Part shown: positions 21,083-31,048 of the stretch, piece by piece
How positions within the stretch are numbered: the first letter of the stretch is position 1
Layout: each line of letters begins with the position of its first letter
Source: Zanthoxylum bungeanum
Taxonomy: Eukaryota; Streptophyta; Magnoliopsida; Sapindales; Rutaceae
Length of the DNA: 64,000 nt
Direction: 5' to 3'
Assembly: GCA_019454045.1 (NCBI GenBank)
Contig: SKCR01049654.1
Location: 248,001 to 312,000 of the forward strand
Notes under the pieces: model-generated
The model's input: the letters and a program-made list of their open reading frames with translations, nothing else
Databases searched by the model: none
What the model was told of the DNA's origin: nothing
Translations under genes and position numbers: made by a program

Positions 21083-21306
21083 CCCTGTCATCACGGCTAA
21101 CAAACTAAGACTGAGGTAACTACTAGCCTTAATCTCCTTATTTCGTCCTGCCCACACTACTGACTTGAGCGTCGGAGTGCCTACGGCACCCACCACACCG
21201 GTGGGCAGTAACTTCTTCGCTCATTCTACCCTCATTTTACAGGTTCGCTAGTGCCCTCCAAAACTGAATCTCGATTGTGGACCTCAGGCGAAAGTCACCA
21301 TCCACA
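21083..21306 (+). repeat. Tat 5' LTR, right part
   Basis: Matches the last 230 or so bases of the 3' LTR (43066-43295), from CGGCTAACAAACTAAGACTG to AAAGTCACCATCCACA. The LTR begins left of copia-M, outside the window. Confidence 0.85.
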
Positions 21307-21309
21307 ATT

Positions 21310-21327
21310 TGGCACCCACCGTGGGGC
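21310..21327 (+). other. Primer-binding site of Tat element
   Basis: TGGCACCCACCGTGGGGC, three bases after the LTR end. This resembles the TGGCGCCCACCGTGGGGC site of many plant gypsy elements. I do not assign the tRNA. Confidence 0.6.
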
Positions 21328-21386
21328 CCTAAGTCAATTATTGCAAACTAAAACCATCTGATTCTACATTTCAAAAATAGTCGATA

Positions 21387-21810
21387 ATGGCTTCTGGTAA
21401 TGAACAGGCGCCAGACCTTATGGCGGTACAACTTGCCATGCTCCAAGAAGGATTACAAGCTTTAGAAGAGGAGAATCTGACCATGCAAAACTCCAATGTG
21501 AGTCTACAAAAATAGCTGGAGCAGTTGTCCTCAACTTCTCAGCGTCACGACATCCTTGGTCAAACCAGCAATCCGAGCTATCCAACAGACCCGCCCACAT
21601 CAGATGGCCAGGTTAACGACAACCCACCAATCCCCCTTGGCCCGACTATAAGAAGATAGATGATGGAATTCGAGGATGAAATCATGTCCAGACTATAGGG
21701 GTAAGGCTACCGATTAGGAAGAGCAGAGCTGGAGCGATTTCTGACACTCCATTCGTGGAGACAATTGTGGCTGTTGAACTGCCATGAAAATTTAGCCCGC
21801 CCGAAATGAA
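21387..21810 (+). pseudogene. Tat gag, N-terminal part
   Basis: Opens MASGNEQAPDLMAVQLAMLQ, followed by an acidic, probably coiled-coil segment (LQALEEENLTMQNSN). In-frame stops follow at about codons 43 and 91. The copia-1 insertion splits it, and gag resumes at 33199 with YDGSTDPDDHV-like sequence. Confidence 0.65.
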
Positions 21811-21815
21811 ATTAT

Positions 21816-24181
21816 TGTTAGGGTTTATGCTCCGAGCGCCAATTTTATTATATATTTCTATGTAAATACTAATGTAACATTTTATTATGAATAAAATGAA
21901 CAGTTTCTTTTATATAACTTCTTTTTTAATATGGTAAAGATGTAACCGACCTTAGAATGATTAGTTATGATACTGTTGCAAAAGCGTCGCAACTGACATT
22001 GAGTTGTATCATGACGTTGTCATTCTTAGACAGTTCCCAGTCATGGTTTACACTACTTGGTCAGTAAAGTAAACCCGTAGAGACTGGTACATGTCGTATA
22101 TTGGAATCTTGGATTCCGATGGTTTCTCAGTGAACCATTAGTCTTGGAGACTCGTACAGACGTGTAGGTGTTTATAGCGGATAAACACTGAATGACTCAC
22201 CGAAGATTCTTAGAGGATGGTACACCAACGTCAATAAGAATCTTCTCGGGTTGAGTGAGCATAGTGATTCTTTGACTTGAGATACCACTGTGGATATCTG
22301 AGTTATCCTCCACACTTAGATGTTAGTCACATCACCGATCTATTTAGATCAGACCTCCGCCTGTTCGTTGGGTGTGGACTGATGCTCAAGATATCCTGTG
22401 TGTATCAAGATAGGATCCGTCAGCTCTGTGTACAGAGCATAGGTATTCAATATGGAATTAGAAATCTGTTAAATCCATGGGCCCGTGGTACACTGTAGAA
22501 ATTAGTTTTAAGTGTTTTTGAGGGATTGCTAATAGAAACGTCGACGTGATTATATCTATAAAGATTTGACGTTTGTATCTATATCTCTGGATTAATTCGG
22601 ATACCTGTGACGGAGGGATTATACGTATGCAGTGACCTCGACATGCATGATTCAGCGAGTTTATCCATGTTCGTCATAATTTACGGGTGGGTGAATTATG
22701 GACACGAAATTTGATTTCGTGACGGATATGCCCGAATCTAGAGATTCTCACTAATGAAATTTACTCGTAGAGCACTAGGGCAACTGTTATAAATAATATT
22801 GATTATTTTTAACTCGTTTAATGGTTAAACGGGAAATACATGCAATCGGGACCTAACGGTCATTTCCGAATTAATGTGTATTTGTATTTAATATATGATA
22901 TTATTAAATACACATTAATTAAATATCAATTTGTGATATTTATAATTATATCATGAATATACGTATTTGAGATATTTAATGTAAATATAATACATATATT
23001 TAAGATATTTATATTTATTAATTAATTATTTAATTGTTAAATAATTAAATTAATTTATAAAATAAATATCTTTATGTCATGATTAATTTGGAAATGGCAA
23101 GTTATAATTGGAACACATATTTGATGACTTTATTAAAGATAGGATTTGCTTTATTAAAGCATAAATGTGGACCAATTAAATTCAAACAAATTTAAGTATT
23201 AGATTTGAAAATCCGGCAATGGTGAATTGGTTTTATCAAAATTTGTTTTGATTCAATCTTGGTCATTCACGCAACATCAACAAAAATAACAAAAAGAAAG
23301 AATTGAGAGCATTTTGAAAGAAAAAGAAAATTTGTAAGTTATTTTCTTTCTTCTTCTTCATGAAAAAATGTTTCATAATTCTTGGCTTCAATTGTGTAGT
23401 TGAGATAATGCCTCTACTCTTTTTATTTGTAACTAAATTTGTTGGATGCTTGTTGGATGTGTTTATGCATGTAAAATTAATTTATTTGCTTATTAATGTA
23501 ATTAAGCTTAATAAATTAATTAGAAAATTAAAGTTGATATTATAGAGTTAATTAGCCATCATAATTAGCCTAAAATTGTTCTTGATTAATTTCATGATGG
23601 TGAGAATTAATTGGTGTGGTAATTTGAAGATTAAAGTATTGAATTTCTTTAATTTAGTGTAAATTGCCTAATTTGAGTGATTTATGAAATTATGGTTCTT
23701 AACCCACTCAAATTTTGGGGCTTTTCATATATATGCTTTAATTTGATGTATATTTGATGCATGTAAAATTTGGGATTAATTGGATTTGATATTGATGTGT
23801 TTTGAACAAATTGGGCCAAATTGCAATTAATTAAAATTCTGGGCTGTTTTGTAAATTCTGGAAAATTATGGGCAGTGGCGCAAATCTGGAAAAATATTTC
23901 TGATTTTGTTGCAAACTTGGAAAAATTATTTTGGGATTAATTTGGAATTAATTAATATGTAATTGACATATTTAAAACTAAAATAATTAATTTACAAAAG
24001 TTTGAGGTAATTTTGTAATTAAAAGAAATATGATTTCTTGGGTTATATTTCATAAGTTAAGTATTGGTTAATTAAATAAATAAGTTTATTTAATTGTTCC
24101 AAGAAAAAATGTTGAAATGGGAAAAATCATTTTTCCGCGTTCCGCTGCGCTAACCCTGTAATTCCCAATAAAACCCCAACA
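21816..24181 (+). repeat. copia-1 5' LTR
   Basis: TGTTAGGGTTTATGCTCCGA to AATAAAACCCCAACA, 2366 bp. Very AT-rich from about 22860 to 24120. Open frames at 22277-22498 and 23360-23545 recur in sister LTRs but are LTR sequence without coding features. Confidence 0.9.
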
Positions 24182-24184
24182 AAA

Positions 24185-24196
24185 TGGTATCAGAGC
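24185..24196 (+). other. Primer-binding site of copia-1
   Basis: TGGTATCAGAGC, exact match to the usual plant copia initiator-tRNA-Met site, three bases after the LTR. Confidence 0.9.
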
Positions 24197-24947
24197 AAGT
24201 CTGATTCTGGAATCCCGATATATGAATATGCCTTGAAAATTCAATATTGACTTTAATCTTGACTTTAATGCATGCTTATACTTATTTAATTTGATTAAAT
24301 AAATTAATACATCTTTAGCGGAAAATCCATATTTAAAATAAGGTTATTATTTGATGTTTATTAATCGGTCCGTTTTGTCAATTCCGCTTATCGGTAAATT
24401 TTCTACGACTATATCCGAGAACATGCCAAAGCTGTGAGGATATGGCCGGTAGAAATTTATATGTACCGGATATATTTGATATTAGGTGAATTCACACGAA
24501 AGCGCAATCTTGAACGTGCCAAAGCTGTCAGGGTTACGTAAGTATCTTGAATTCATCATTGACAAGTTTGACCTTGGTACGCCTCCTTGTGAACGTGCCA
24601 AAGCTGTCACAACGAGAAACGACCAGGACCGAAAACCCGGGAGTCACTAATTAGTGATCGACAATGTGTTGTCTACCTAAATGAATATACGTAGGCGAGA
24701 ACGTGCCAAAGCTGTGAGCTGAAATATATTCATAGGGTCCACCTTTCACTATTATGTTATAACTTGATTATAGCATGTTTTGTATTCTGTTTGGGGATTA
24801 CAGTATTGCATGAAATAGTGGGAGGGGCATTTTTAGATTAAAAATCCATGATCTAGTTAATGCTTTATAATATATTATGAAACTGATATAATCTTTTATC
24901 TGCTTATTTACTTACCGTTGGTTCGCCGTCTATTTGATAGATTTGCG
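24197..24947 (+). promoter_or_regulatory. copia-1 structured leader with four repeated hairpins
   Basis: Four copies of GAACGTGCCAAAGCTGT (first copy GAACATG) at 24419-24435, 24512-24528, 24591-24607 and 24699-24715, spaced 93, 79 and 108 bp. Each is flanked by complementary arms, for example CTATATCC/GGATATGG, AATCTTGA/TCAGGGTT, TTGTGA/TCACAA and ATGAATATA/TATATTCAT. Copia-2 has the same four at 96, 79 and 106 bp spacing. Leader position suggests packaging, dimerisation or translation control; which one is not shown by sequence. Confidence 0.75.
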
Positions 24948-25769
24948 ATGGCGACACCTCCACCCAATCCTTTTGCACGTATGCTTGATACGAACAAACT
25001 GAAAGGCGCAGAAAACTTTGCGGATTGGGATATGGACTTGAGGATTGTCCTCAATTCCGAGAAACTGGGGTATATTTTGGAAGGTCCATTACCGCTTGCT
25101 ATATCACCCGATGCATTACCTGAAGAACGTGAGACTTTCCAGTAATGGAAGGATGATGATTTAAGGGTTAAATCATTCATCTTGAGTTCTCTTTCTTCTG
25201 AGCTTAAGAAGACTTATTGGGAGATGCACGATGCATATAGCATGATGACACAACTTCGTGAATCGTTCATGAACCAGGAACAGGTCATTGTTCATAAAGT
25301 TTCGATGGAATGGTTCCATTCTAAACTTGATGAGGGGCAGGCTGTGAGCCCGCATGTGCTTCACTTGATCGATTTGATCGAGCAGTTGAGGAGACAGGAT
25401 TTCCCTCTGAATGAGACTCTTGGTCGTAGTGTCATTCTCGGTTCACTCCTGGCTTCATAGCGCCAGTTTGTCATGTACTTCAACATGAATGGGATTAACT
25501 GTTCTTACCGTGAGTTGCATAGGATGCTTCTCACAGCAGAGGAAGATTTAAGGAAGGGAGTTCCGACTCGCCTTCCGAAACCCACTTCACTTTCCGCTTC
25601 TTCCCAATCCAAGTCGAAGGGGAAGAAGTATAAAGGAAAGAAGAAGAAGGGTTTCAATATTCCTCCGCAGGGTAAGACGGCGAAGCCCAAGAGAGCTTCT
25701 GAAGACAAGTGCCACCACTTCCAGAAAGTCGGGCACTGGAAACGTAACTGCCCGGACTATCTTGTGTAA
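24948..25769 (+). pseudogene. copia-1 gag
   Basis: ATG at 24948; the reading frame runs 274 codons to 25769 with an in-frame TAA (near 25143) and TAG (near 25458). FARMLDTNKLKGAENFADW opens the UBN2-like copia gag, with LSSELKKTYWEMHDAYSMM and LIDLIEQLRRQDFPL in the middle. Near the C-terminus there is a basic KGKKYKGKKKKG and a zinc knuckle CHHFQKVGHWKRNC, whose second Cys is Phe; copia-2 retains CLNC there. Confidence 0.87.
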
Positions 25770-26199
25770 CTCAGGAAGGAAAGAGCATCGACATCAGGTA
25801 CTTTTATTTTTCCTATTATTGATATCTATTTGGCTTGTGAAGCTATTACATCTAATTGGATTTTGGATTCTACTTGTCCTATTCACATTTGCAATACGTT
25901 GCAGGTGCTGACGGGAAGTAGACGGTTGAAATCTGGGGAGATGCAGTTGCGGTTCGGGAGTGGCAACTCTCTGGATGCAGTTGCAGTGGGCATATGTGAG
26001 ATTCCCTTACCCAGTGGGAGACTTTTGTTAAATGACAGCTATTTTGTGCCAGGATGTGTGGCGAATATTATGTCCCTTTTGTATTAGATATTGAAGGTTA
26101 TAATGTAAATATTAAGAATCGTTCTTTGTATTTATATGATATTTGTAATATTCAGATCCTTTGTTGTCCAAATGAGCTTGGTCATTACATATTGCGTAC
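25770..26199 (+). pseudogene. copia-1 protease and start of GAG-pre-integrase
   Basis: NWILDSTCPIHICN (from about 25856) is the aspartic protease site in which the expected D-S-G triad reads DST. FVPGCVANIMSLLY follows, then a GAG-pre-integrase stretch (LYLYDICNIQIL, NELGHYIL) that ends at the solo LTR insertion. Confidence 0.75.
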
Positions 26200-26510
26200 T
26201 GATGAGTGGTATTTATATCACTTATTCCCACTCATTTGACCTAATATTTTGTATAGTTTCTTGAGTTTTGTGAACGTTTTGATATGTTTTGTGTTATTTT
26301 GTAGATTAATAAAGTTTGGAAAGCATTGGAGGCAATTTGGGGCAAAAACGGACAAAAATGCGTCAACAGGGATATTTTGGTCTTAAGCGCGTCGCGACGC
26401 CAAGCCTCCTCCGCGTCGCGACGTCTAAAATGCGCCGAACAGTGCTAACGTGCGCCGGGTCCACAAATCAGAATCTGAGAAAAGTTTGACTTTGCTAAAA
26501 TGCGCCGTGC

Positions 26511-26887
26511 CACGTGTCACCATCACAGCCGATCTGCTAACATGCGTCGTGCCACGTGTCAGCATCCTACGGTGCCGATAGTCATCATCGCCACGTGTGC
26601 CACGTGTCATCCTACGTGTCTCCATGTCATCAGCCACGTCAGCAAGTCAACAAGTCAAAATTGCCACGTGTCGTGCCACATCATCATCAGCCAATCAGGA
26701 AGTGACACGTGTCGCAATTCTACGGTGCCGACATTCTCTTTCCCACGTGTCGCCACGTCATCGCCACGTCATCGTCAATAATTGAGTATCTAATCCTTAT
26801 CTGACACGTGGCGGATAAGAATCTCAGCGACCAATCAGAAGCCGCCACGTGTCACAATAATTGAAGCCAACCACCGCGCGCCACGTG
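26511..26887 (+). promoter_or_regulatory. Cluster of ten G-box/ABRE motifs in the LTR U3
   Basis: CACGTG starts at 26511, 26553, 26592, 26601, 26665, 26706, 26744, 26805, 26846 and 26882, mostly as CCACGTGTC. CACGTG is the plant G-box bound by bZIP and bHLH factors, and ACGTGTC the ABA-responsive ABRE core. Further CCACGTC words lie between. Confidence 0.75.
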
Positions 26888-27006
26888 TCACCTTATCAGC
26901 TTATCCAGAATCTTCAAACCAGCGAACCAGAGCGTGCCACGTCGATAAAAGCTGGCGTAGCGACGCTGAGGACCTGGCGTCGCGACGCTGGAAGCCTACC
27001 GAGGCC

Positions 27007-27012
27007 TATAAA
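27007..27012 (+). promoter_or_regulatory. TATA box of the G-box-rich LTR
   Basis: TATAAATT in CCTATAAATTGAGCTCGAG, 120 bp after the last G-box, with a CT-rich stretch (CACTCTCTCTCTTATAATC) about 35-50 bp further on. Position fits a U3 promoter. Confidence 0.6.
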
Positions 27013-28377
27013 TTGAGCTCGAGATTTCAGAATTCAGTGCACCACTCTCTCTCTTATAATCTTTCTAAAGAGAGAGTTTCTCTCTCTACTTTCTTTTAAT
27101 TTTAGTTTTTAGTTTTTAGTTTTGTAATTAATTTTAATTACGTTTTGTTAATATAGTAATTTAATTTTTACTTTTTACTTTTTACAGTTTTTATTATTTA
27201 CCATGAGGAGGTAACTCCCCCAGCTAGGGTGAAAGGTAATTCTTTTACTGTTACTATTTAGATTAATCTCCCTTAAAAATAATATATTCACTATTTAAAA
27301 TATTGACTTAAAAAGGATACCGCCAGATTGGTCGGTTGGTAATTCATTTTAATCTGATTTAAACCTGACTAATAAAGGATACCGCCAGATTGGTCGGTTG
27401 TAATTTAATTTTGGTTCCGCCTTTATGGCTGGTTGGACTTAATTTGACTTAATCAGGTTACCGCCTATATGGCTGGTTGGAAAAAGAATCACAAGTTTAT
27501 ATATTATTTTATGGGAGATATCTAAATTAGTAGTAGTAAAAGTAATTCCTTTTACCTTAGCATTTTATTTTATTGTAATTTACTTTTCAGTATTTATTTT
27601 ACCTTATTTTTACTTTATGTCTTTTATTTTCAAGTTTTTACTAGCCCTAGTTATGTGTTGTTATCTGGGGTTATGATGAAATCCAATATCACCGTTTTAT
27701 AAGGGTTAGATTATAGCTTGGGTAATATAAAGATTTATTTATTGAGTCTTAAACTTAATGCTTTTTCATTAACTGGCCATTAATAAAATTGATCTGGTAA
27801 ATCTAAAATGAACTAGACATAGGGATTTTAGGTTTCAGCCTTAGACTGAATAGCCCACGATCTTCCTTGAGGATAGCTAACCCTTTAATAGATTTCCTTA
27901 CAGGATAGGAATATACCTGTCGGGCGGGGTAGCCATAATTGGAACTTAAACTTAATGAATCCAGATAATTTGGTTGACATAGACATATGGTTCAATTGGG
28001 TTAAACTGGGTATTTGTGTCTGACCATCGACAGAGGCTTACACATAATTTAGTGTTCCAGGTTAATAAATCAATATATCACCCAACTTTAAGATAACCAC
28101 TTCATCTTTAAAATGATATTGGAAGAAATCACAACCCTAGATAGTTTTTAATATTGAATTTTCTTAAAACCTATTTTCGACAATTTTATTTACTTGCTTT
28201 TAAATTTAGAATCGTCACCATTTCAAATCAAACAATCAACCTGTTAGATACTAGTAATCATTTGACCTCATAAAATTAATAGTTTTGATTTTAAGTCCTC
28301 GTGGGATCGATATTTTTATACTACTTGAACGATACGTGCGCTTGCGTTATACGTCTGTGTTTACACCGGTCACGTAC

Positions 28378-29340
28378 CTCACAAGATATCTTTAATAATG
28401 GAATAAATAAACGTAAACAATCTGATATAATAATATTGAACCCTGTCACATGAGGTTAGGTCATATAGGCGTGAAACGCCTAACCCAATTGGTTAAGAAT
28501 GGTTTGATACATGATCTCACCATTGAACCTTATCCAACTTGTGAATCTTTTATTCGGGGTAAAATGACCAAAGCCCCATTTTCAGGTGTTGGACACCGAG
28601 CCAGTGACTTGTTGGAACTCGTACATTCTGATTTATGTGGTCCCTTAAGTCAAACTGCTCACAGTGGCTTTTCTTACTTCGTCACCTTTACCGATGATCT
28701 ATCATGGCACGGTTATGTCTATTTGATGAGACATAAATCGGAAACCTTTGAAAAGTTCAAAGAATTTCGAAATGAAGTTGAGAAACAAACTGGTCATTAT
28801 ATTAAATGTCGTCGATATGATCGAGGCGGTGAATATATGAGTGGAGAGTTCACTGATTATTTAAAGGAGAATGTGATTCTCGATCAATATACTATTCCCG
28901 GTACTCCGCAACATAATGGAGTATCAGAGAGGAGAAATCAGACTTTATTAGATATGGTCTTATCGATGTTGAGTTATACAGATTTACCCTATTATTTATG
29001 GGGTTAGCTCTTTTGACTGCCGCACATCTTTTGAACAAGATTCCTTCCAAGGCTGTTCCTACGACTCCGTATGAGATATGGACCGGTAGGAAACCAAATC
29101 TTAGTTATATTAAGATTTGGGGGTGTCATGCTTATGTCAGTATGAATCAGCAAGATAAGATTTTCCCTCGAGGGTAGAATTTTAGGTTTGTTGGATATCC
29201 TTCCAATACGAAATGATATTTATTCTATGATACCGAGCATCGAAATGTGTTCGTAGCTCGCTTCGCAAAATTTCTAGAAATATAATTTTTGGCTGAAGGT
29301 GGTGATCAAAGACAGGTTAAACTTGATGAAGTACAACATG
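28378..29340 (+). pseudogene. copia-1 integrase
   Basis: Resumes after the solo LTR with MRLGHIGVKRLTQLVKNGLI (GAG-pre-integrase; zinc Cys pair damaged, CESF). The core has the three acidic residues in VHSDLCGPL, RRYDRGGEY and PQHNGVSERRNQTL. The open frame runs 28450-29007 and ends at a TAG after YYLWG; the rest (TAAHLLN-, KIWTGRKPN-like segments to about 29300) is frameshifted. Confidence 0.85.
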
Positions 29341-30588
29341 GAACCAACGAACTAATGGAGGAACCTATAGTTCAAGAAGATGGAGAACCTTCAACACACA
29401 CACTCTGTAGGTCACAAAAAGGTATCTAGACCTCCTGAACGCTTGTATTTGATACAAGAAAAGAGTCTCGATGTTCTATTATTAGAAGAGACTGACCCTT
29501 TTACCTATAGAGAATCGATTTTGGACATCGACTCCGTGAAGTGGCAAGACGCCATGAAATCCGAGATGGACTCAATGTATGAGAATTAAGTTTGGAACTT
29601 GGTTCTGCTTCCCGAAGGAATTGTTCATGTCGGTTGTAAATGGATTTACAAAAGGAAGCGAGGGCCCAATGGAAAGGTTGAAACCTTTAAGGCCTGACTG
29701 GTAGCTAAAGGTTACTCGCAGTGACCTGGAGTCGACTACGATGAAACTTTTTCTCCAGTAGCCATGCTAAAGTCCATCAGGATTTTATTGTCAATTGCCG
29801 CATATCATGATTACGAGATTTGGCAAATGGATGTCAAAACGGCTTTTCTAAATGGATTTCTTGATGAAGAAATCTATATGGAACAACCGGAAGGTTTTGC
29901 ATCCAGCGAGAACTCGGGCATGGTATGTAAGCTGAAGAAGTCCATTTATGGACTTAAACAGGCTTCACGAAGTTGGAATCTTCGATTCGACGAGATAATC
30001 AAATTGTCTGGTTTTCTCAAGAATTCGGAAGAATCTTGTGTGTATCAGAAGGCCAGTGGGAGTATGGTGGTATTTTTAATTCTCTATGTTGATGACATCC
30101 TTATCATTGGGAATGATATTGGGATGATGCAAGGCGTCAAAGCTTACCTCTGTAAGAATTTCTCCATGAAGGACCTGGGTGAAGCTTCTTATGTCTTGGG
30201 CATAAAACTCTATAGAGATAGAGAAAGGAAGCTTATTGGGTTATCCCAATCAACGTACATAGATAAGATCTTAGAACGGTATAATTTTGTTAATTGTAAG
30301 ACAGCAAACATACCGTTCAGACATGGCTTACATCTTTCGAAGAAGATGTGTCCGCAAACAGAAGATGAGAAGATTAGAATGTCTAATCAACCTTATGCTT
30401 CATGTTTGGGCAGCATCATGTATGCCATGTTATGTACTAGGCCTGATATCAGCTTCGCAGTTAGTGTGACGAGCAGATATCAGTCCAATCCAAGAAATGA
30501 CCATTGGATAGCCATTAAACATATCCTAAAGTATCTTAAAGGTACCAATGATAAGTTTATTATTTATGGAGGAAAAACTGCAAGTTAA
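29341..30588 (+). pseudogene. copia-1 reverse transcriptase
   Basis: The linker with PPERLYLIQEKSLDVLLLEE (29380-29589) leads to RT. The main frame 29764-30588 contains [37 protein letters not shown] and the catalytic YVDDILIIGND. Stops occur upstream (after MYEN, near 29589; and after KA, near 29697), so RT lacks its first segment. RT copies element RNA into DNA in the particle. Confidence 0.9.
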
Positions 30589-31040
30589 TGGGTATACGGA
30601 TTCTGATTTCCAATCGGATCCTGATGATAGAAAGTCTACATCAGGATTCGTGTTTACCCTTAACGGTGGTGCAGTTTGTTGGAAGAGTTCCAAACAGGGG
30701 TCGACAGCTGATTCCACCACAGAGGCGGAATATATTGCAGCTTCTGAAGCTGCAAAGGAAGCTGTATGGGTTAGGAACTTTATCACAGAATTGGGAGTAG
30801 TCCCAAGTATCGAGAATCTGATTCCGTTATATTGTGATAATACTGGAGCCATTGCACAAGCAAATGAACCAATGGCACATCAGAAGTCGAAGCATGTGGA
30901 ATGAAAGTACCACATCATTCGAGAGATTGTGTCGTGAGGGGACATTGTCGTGTGCAAGGTACTGAGTGAAGATAATGTAGTAGACCCGCTTACGAAGGCC
31001 ATACATCCGAAGTTATTTGATAAACATGTGGAGTCGATGG
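30570..31040 (+). pseudogene. copia-1 RNase H and pol C-terminus
   Basis: VNGYTDSDFQSDPDDRKSTS, GGAVCWKSSKQGSTADSTTEAEYIA and YCDNTGAIAQANEP carry the copia RNase H signature with its DxxE/D pattern. A frame change separates it from RT (30548-30588 overlap) and a TGA follows HVE at 30902. The C-terminal PLTKAIHPKLFDKHVESMG ends near 31040. Confidence 0.88.
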
Positions 31041-31048
31041 GTATTAGA

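Larger units (their letters stand above)
26200..28372 (+). repeat. Athila-type solo LTR with CGTAC target duplication and distinct U3
   Basis: TGATGAGTGG to ACACCGGTCA, 2173 bp, with CGTAC at 26195-26199 and 28373-28377. The downstream half is the inverted equivalent of the Athila LTRs (ACCGCCAGATTGGTCGG blocks at 27310-27480, GGTTATGATGAAATCC near 27670). The upstream part (about 26340-27060) differs, being GC-rich and packed with CACGTG words. Transcription sense is the same as copia-1. Confidence 0.9.

Noticed and set aside
22277..22498. ORF conserved between copia LTRs (also 20265-20555 minus, 23360-23545, 32367-32552)
   Set aside because: Conservation is at DNA level as LTR sequence; frames are broken in some copies and no protein signature is seen.
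24197..24947. tRNA or other known structured RNA in the copia leader
   Set aside because: No cloverleaf, A/B box or known riboswitch core is seen; the hairpins do not match a family I know.
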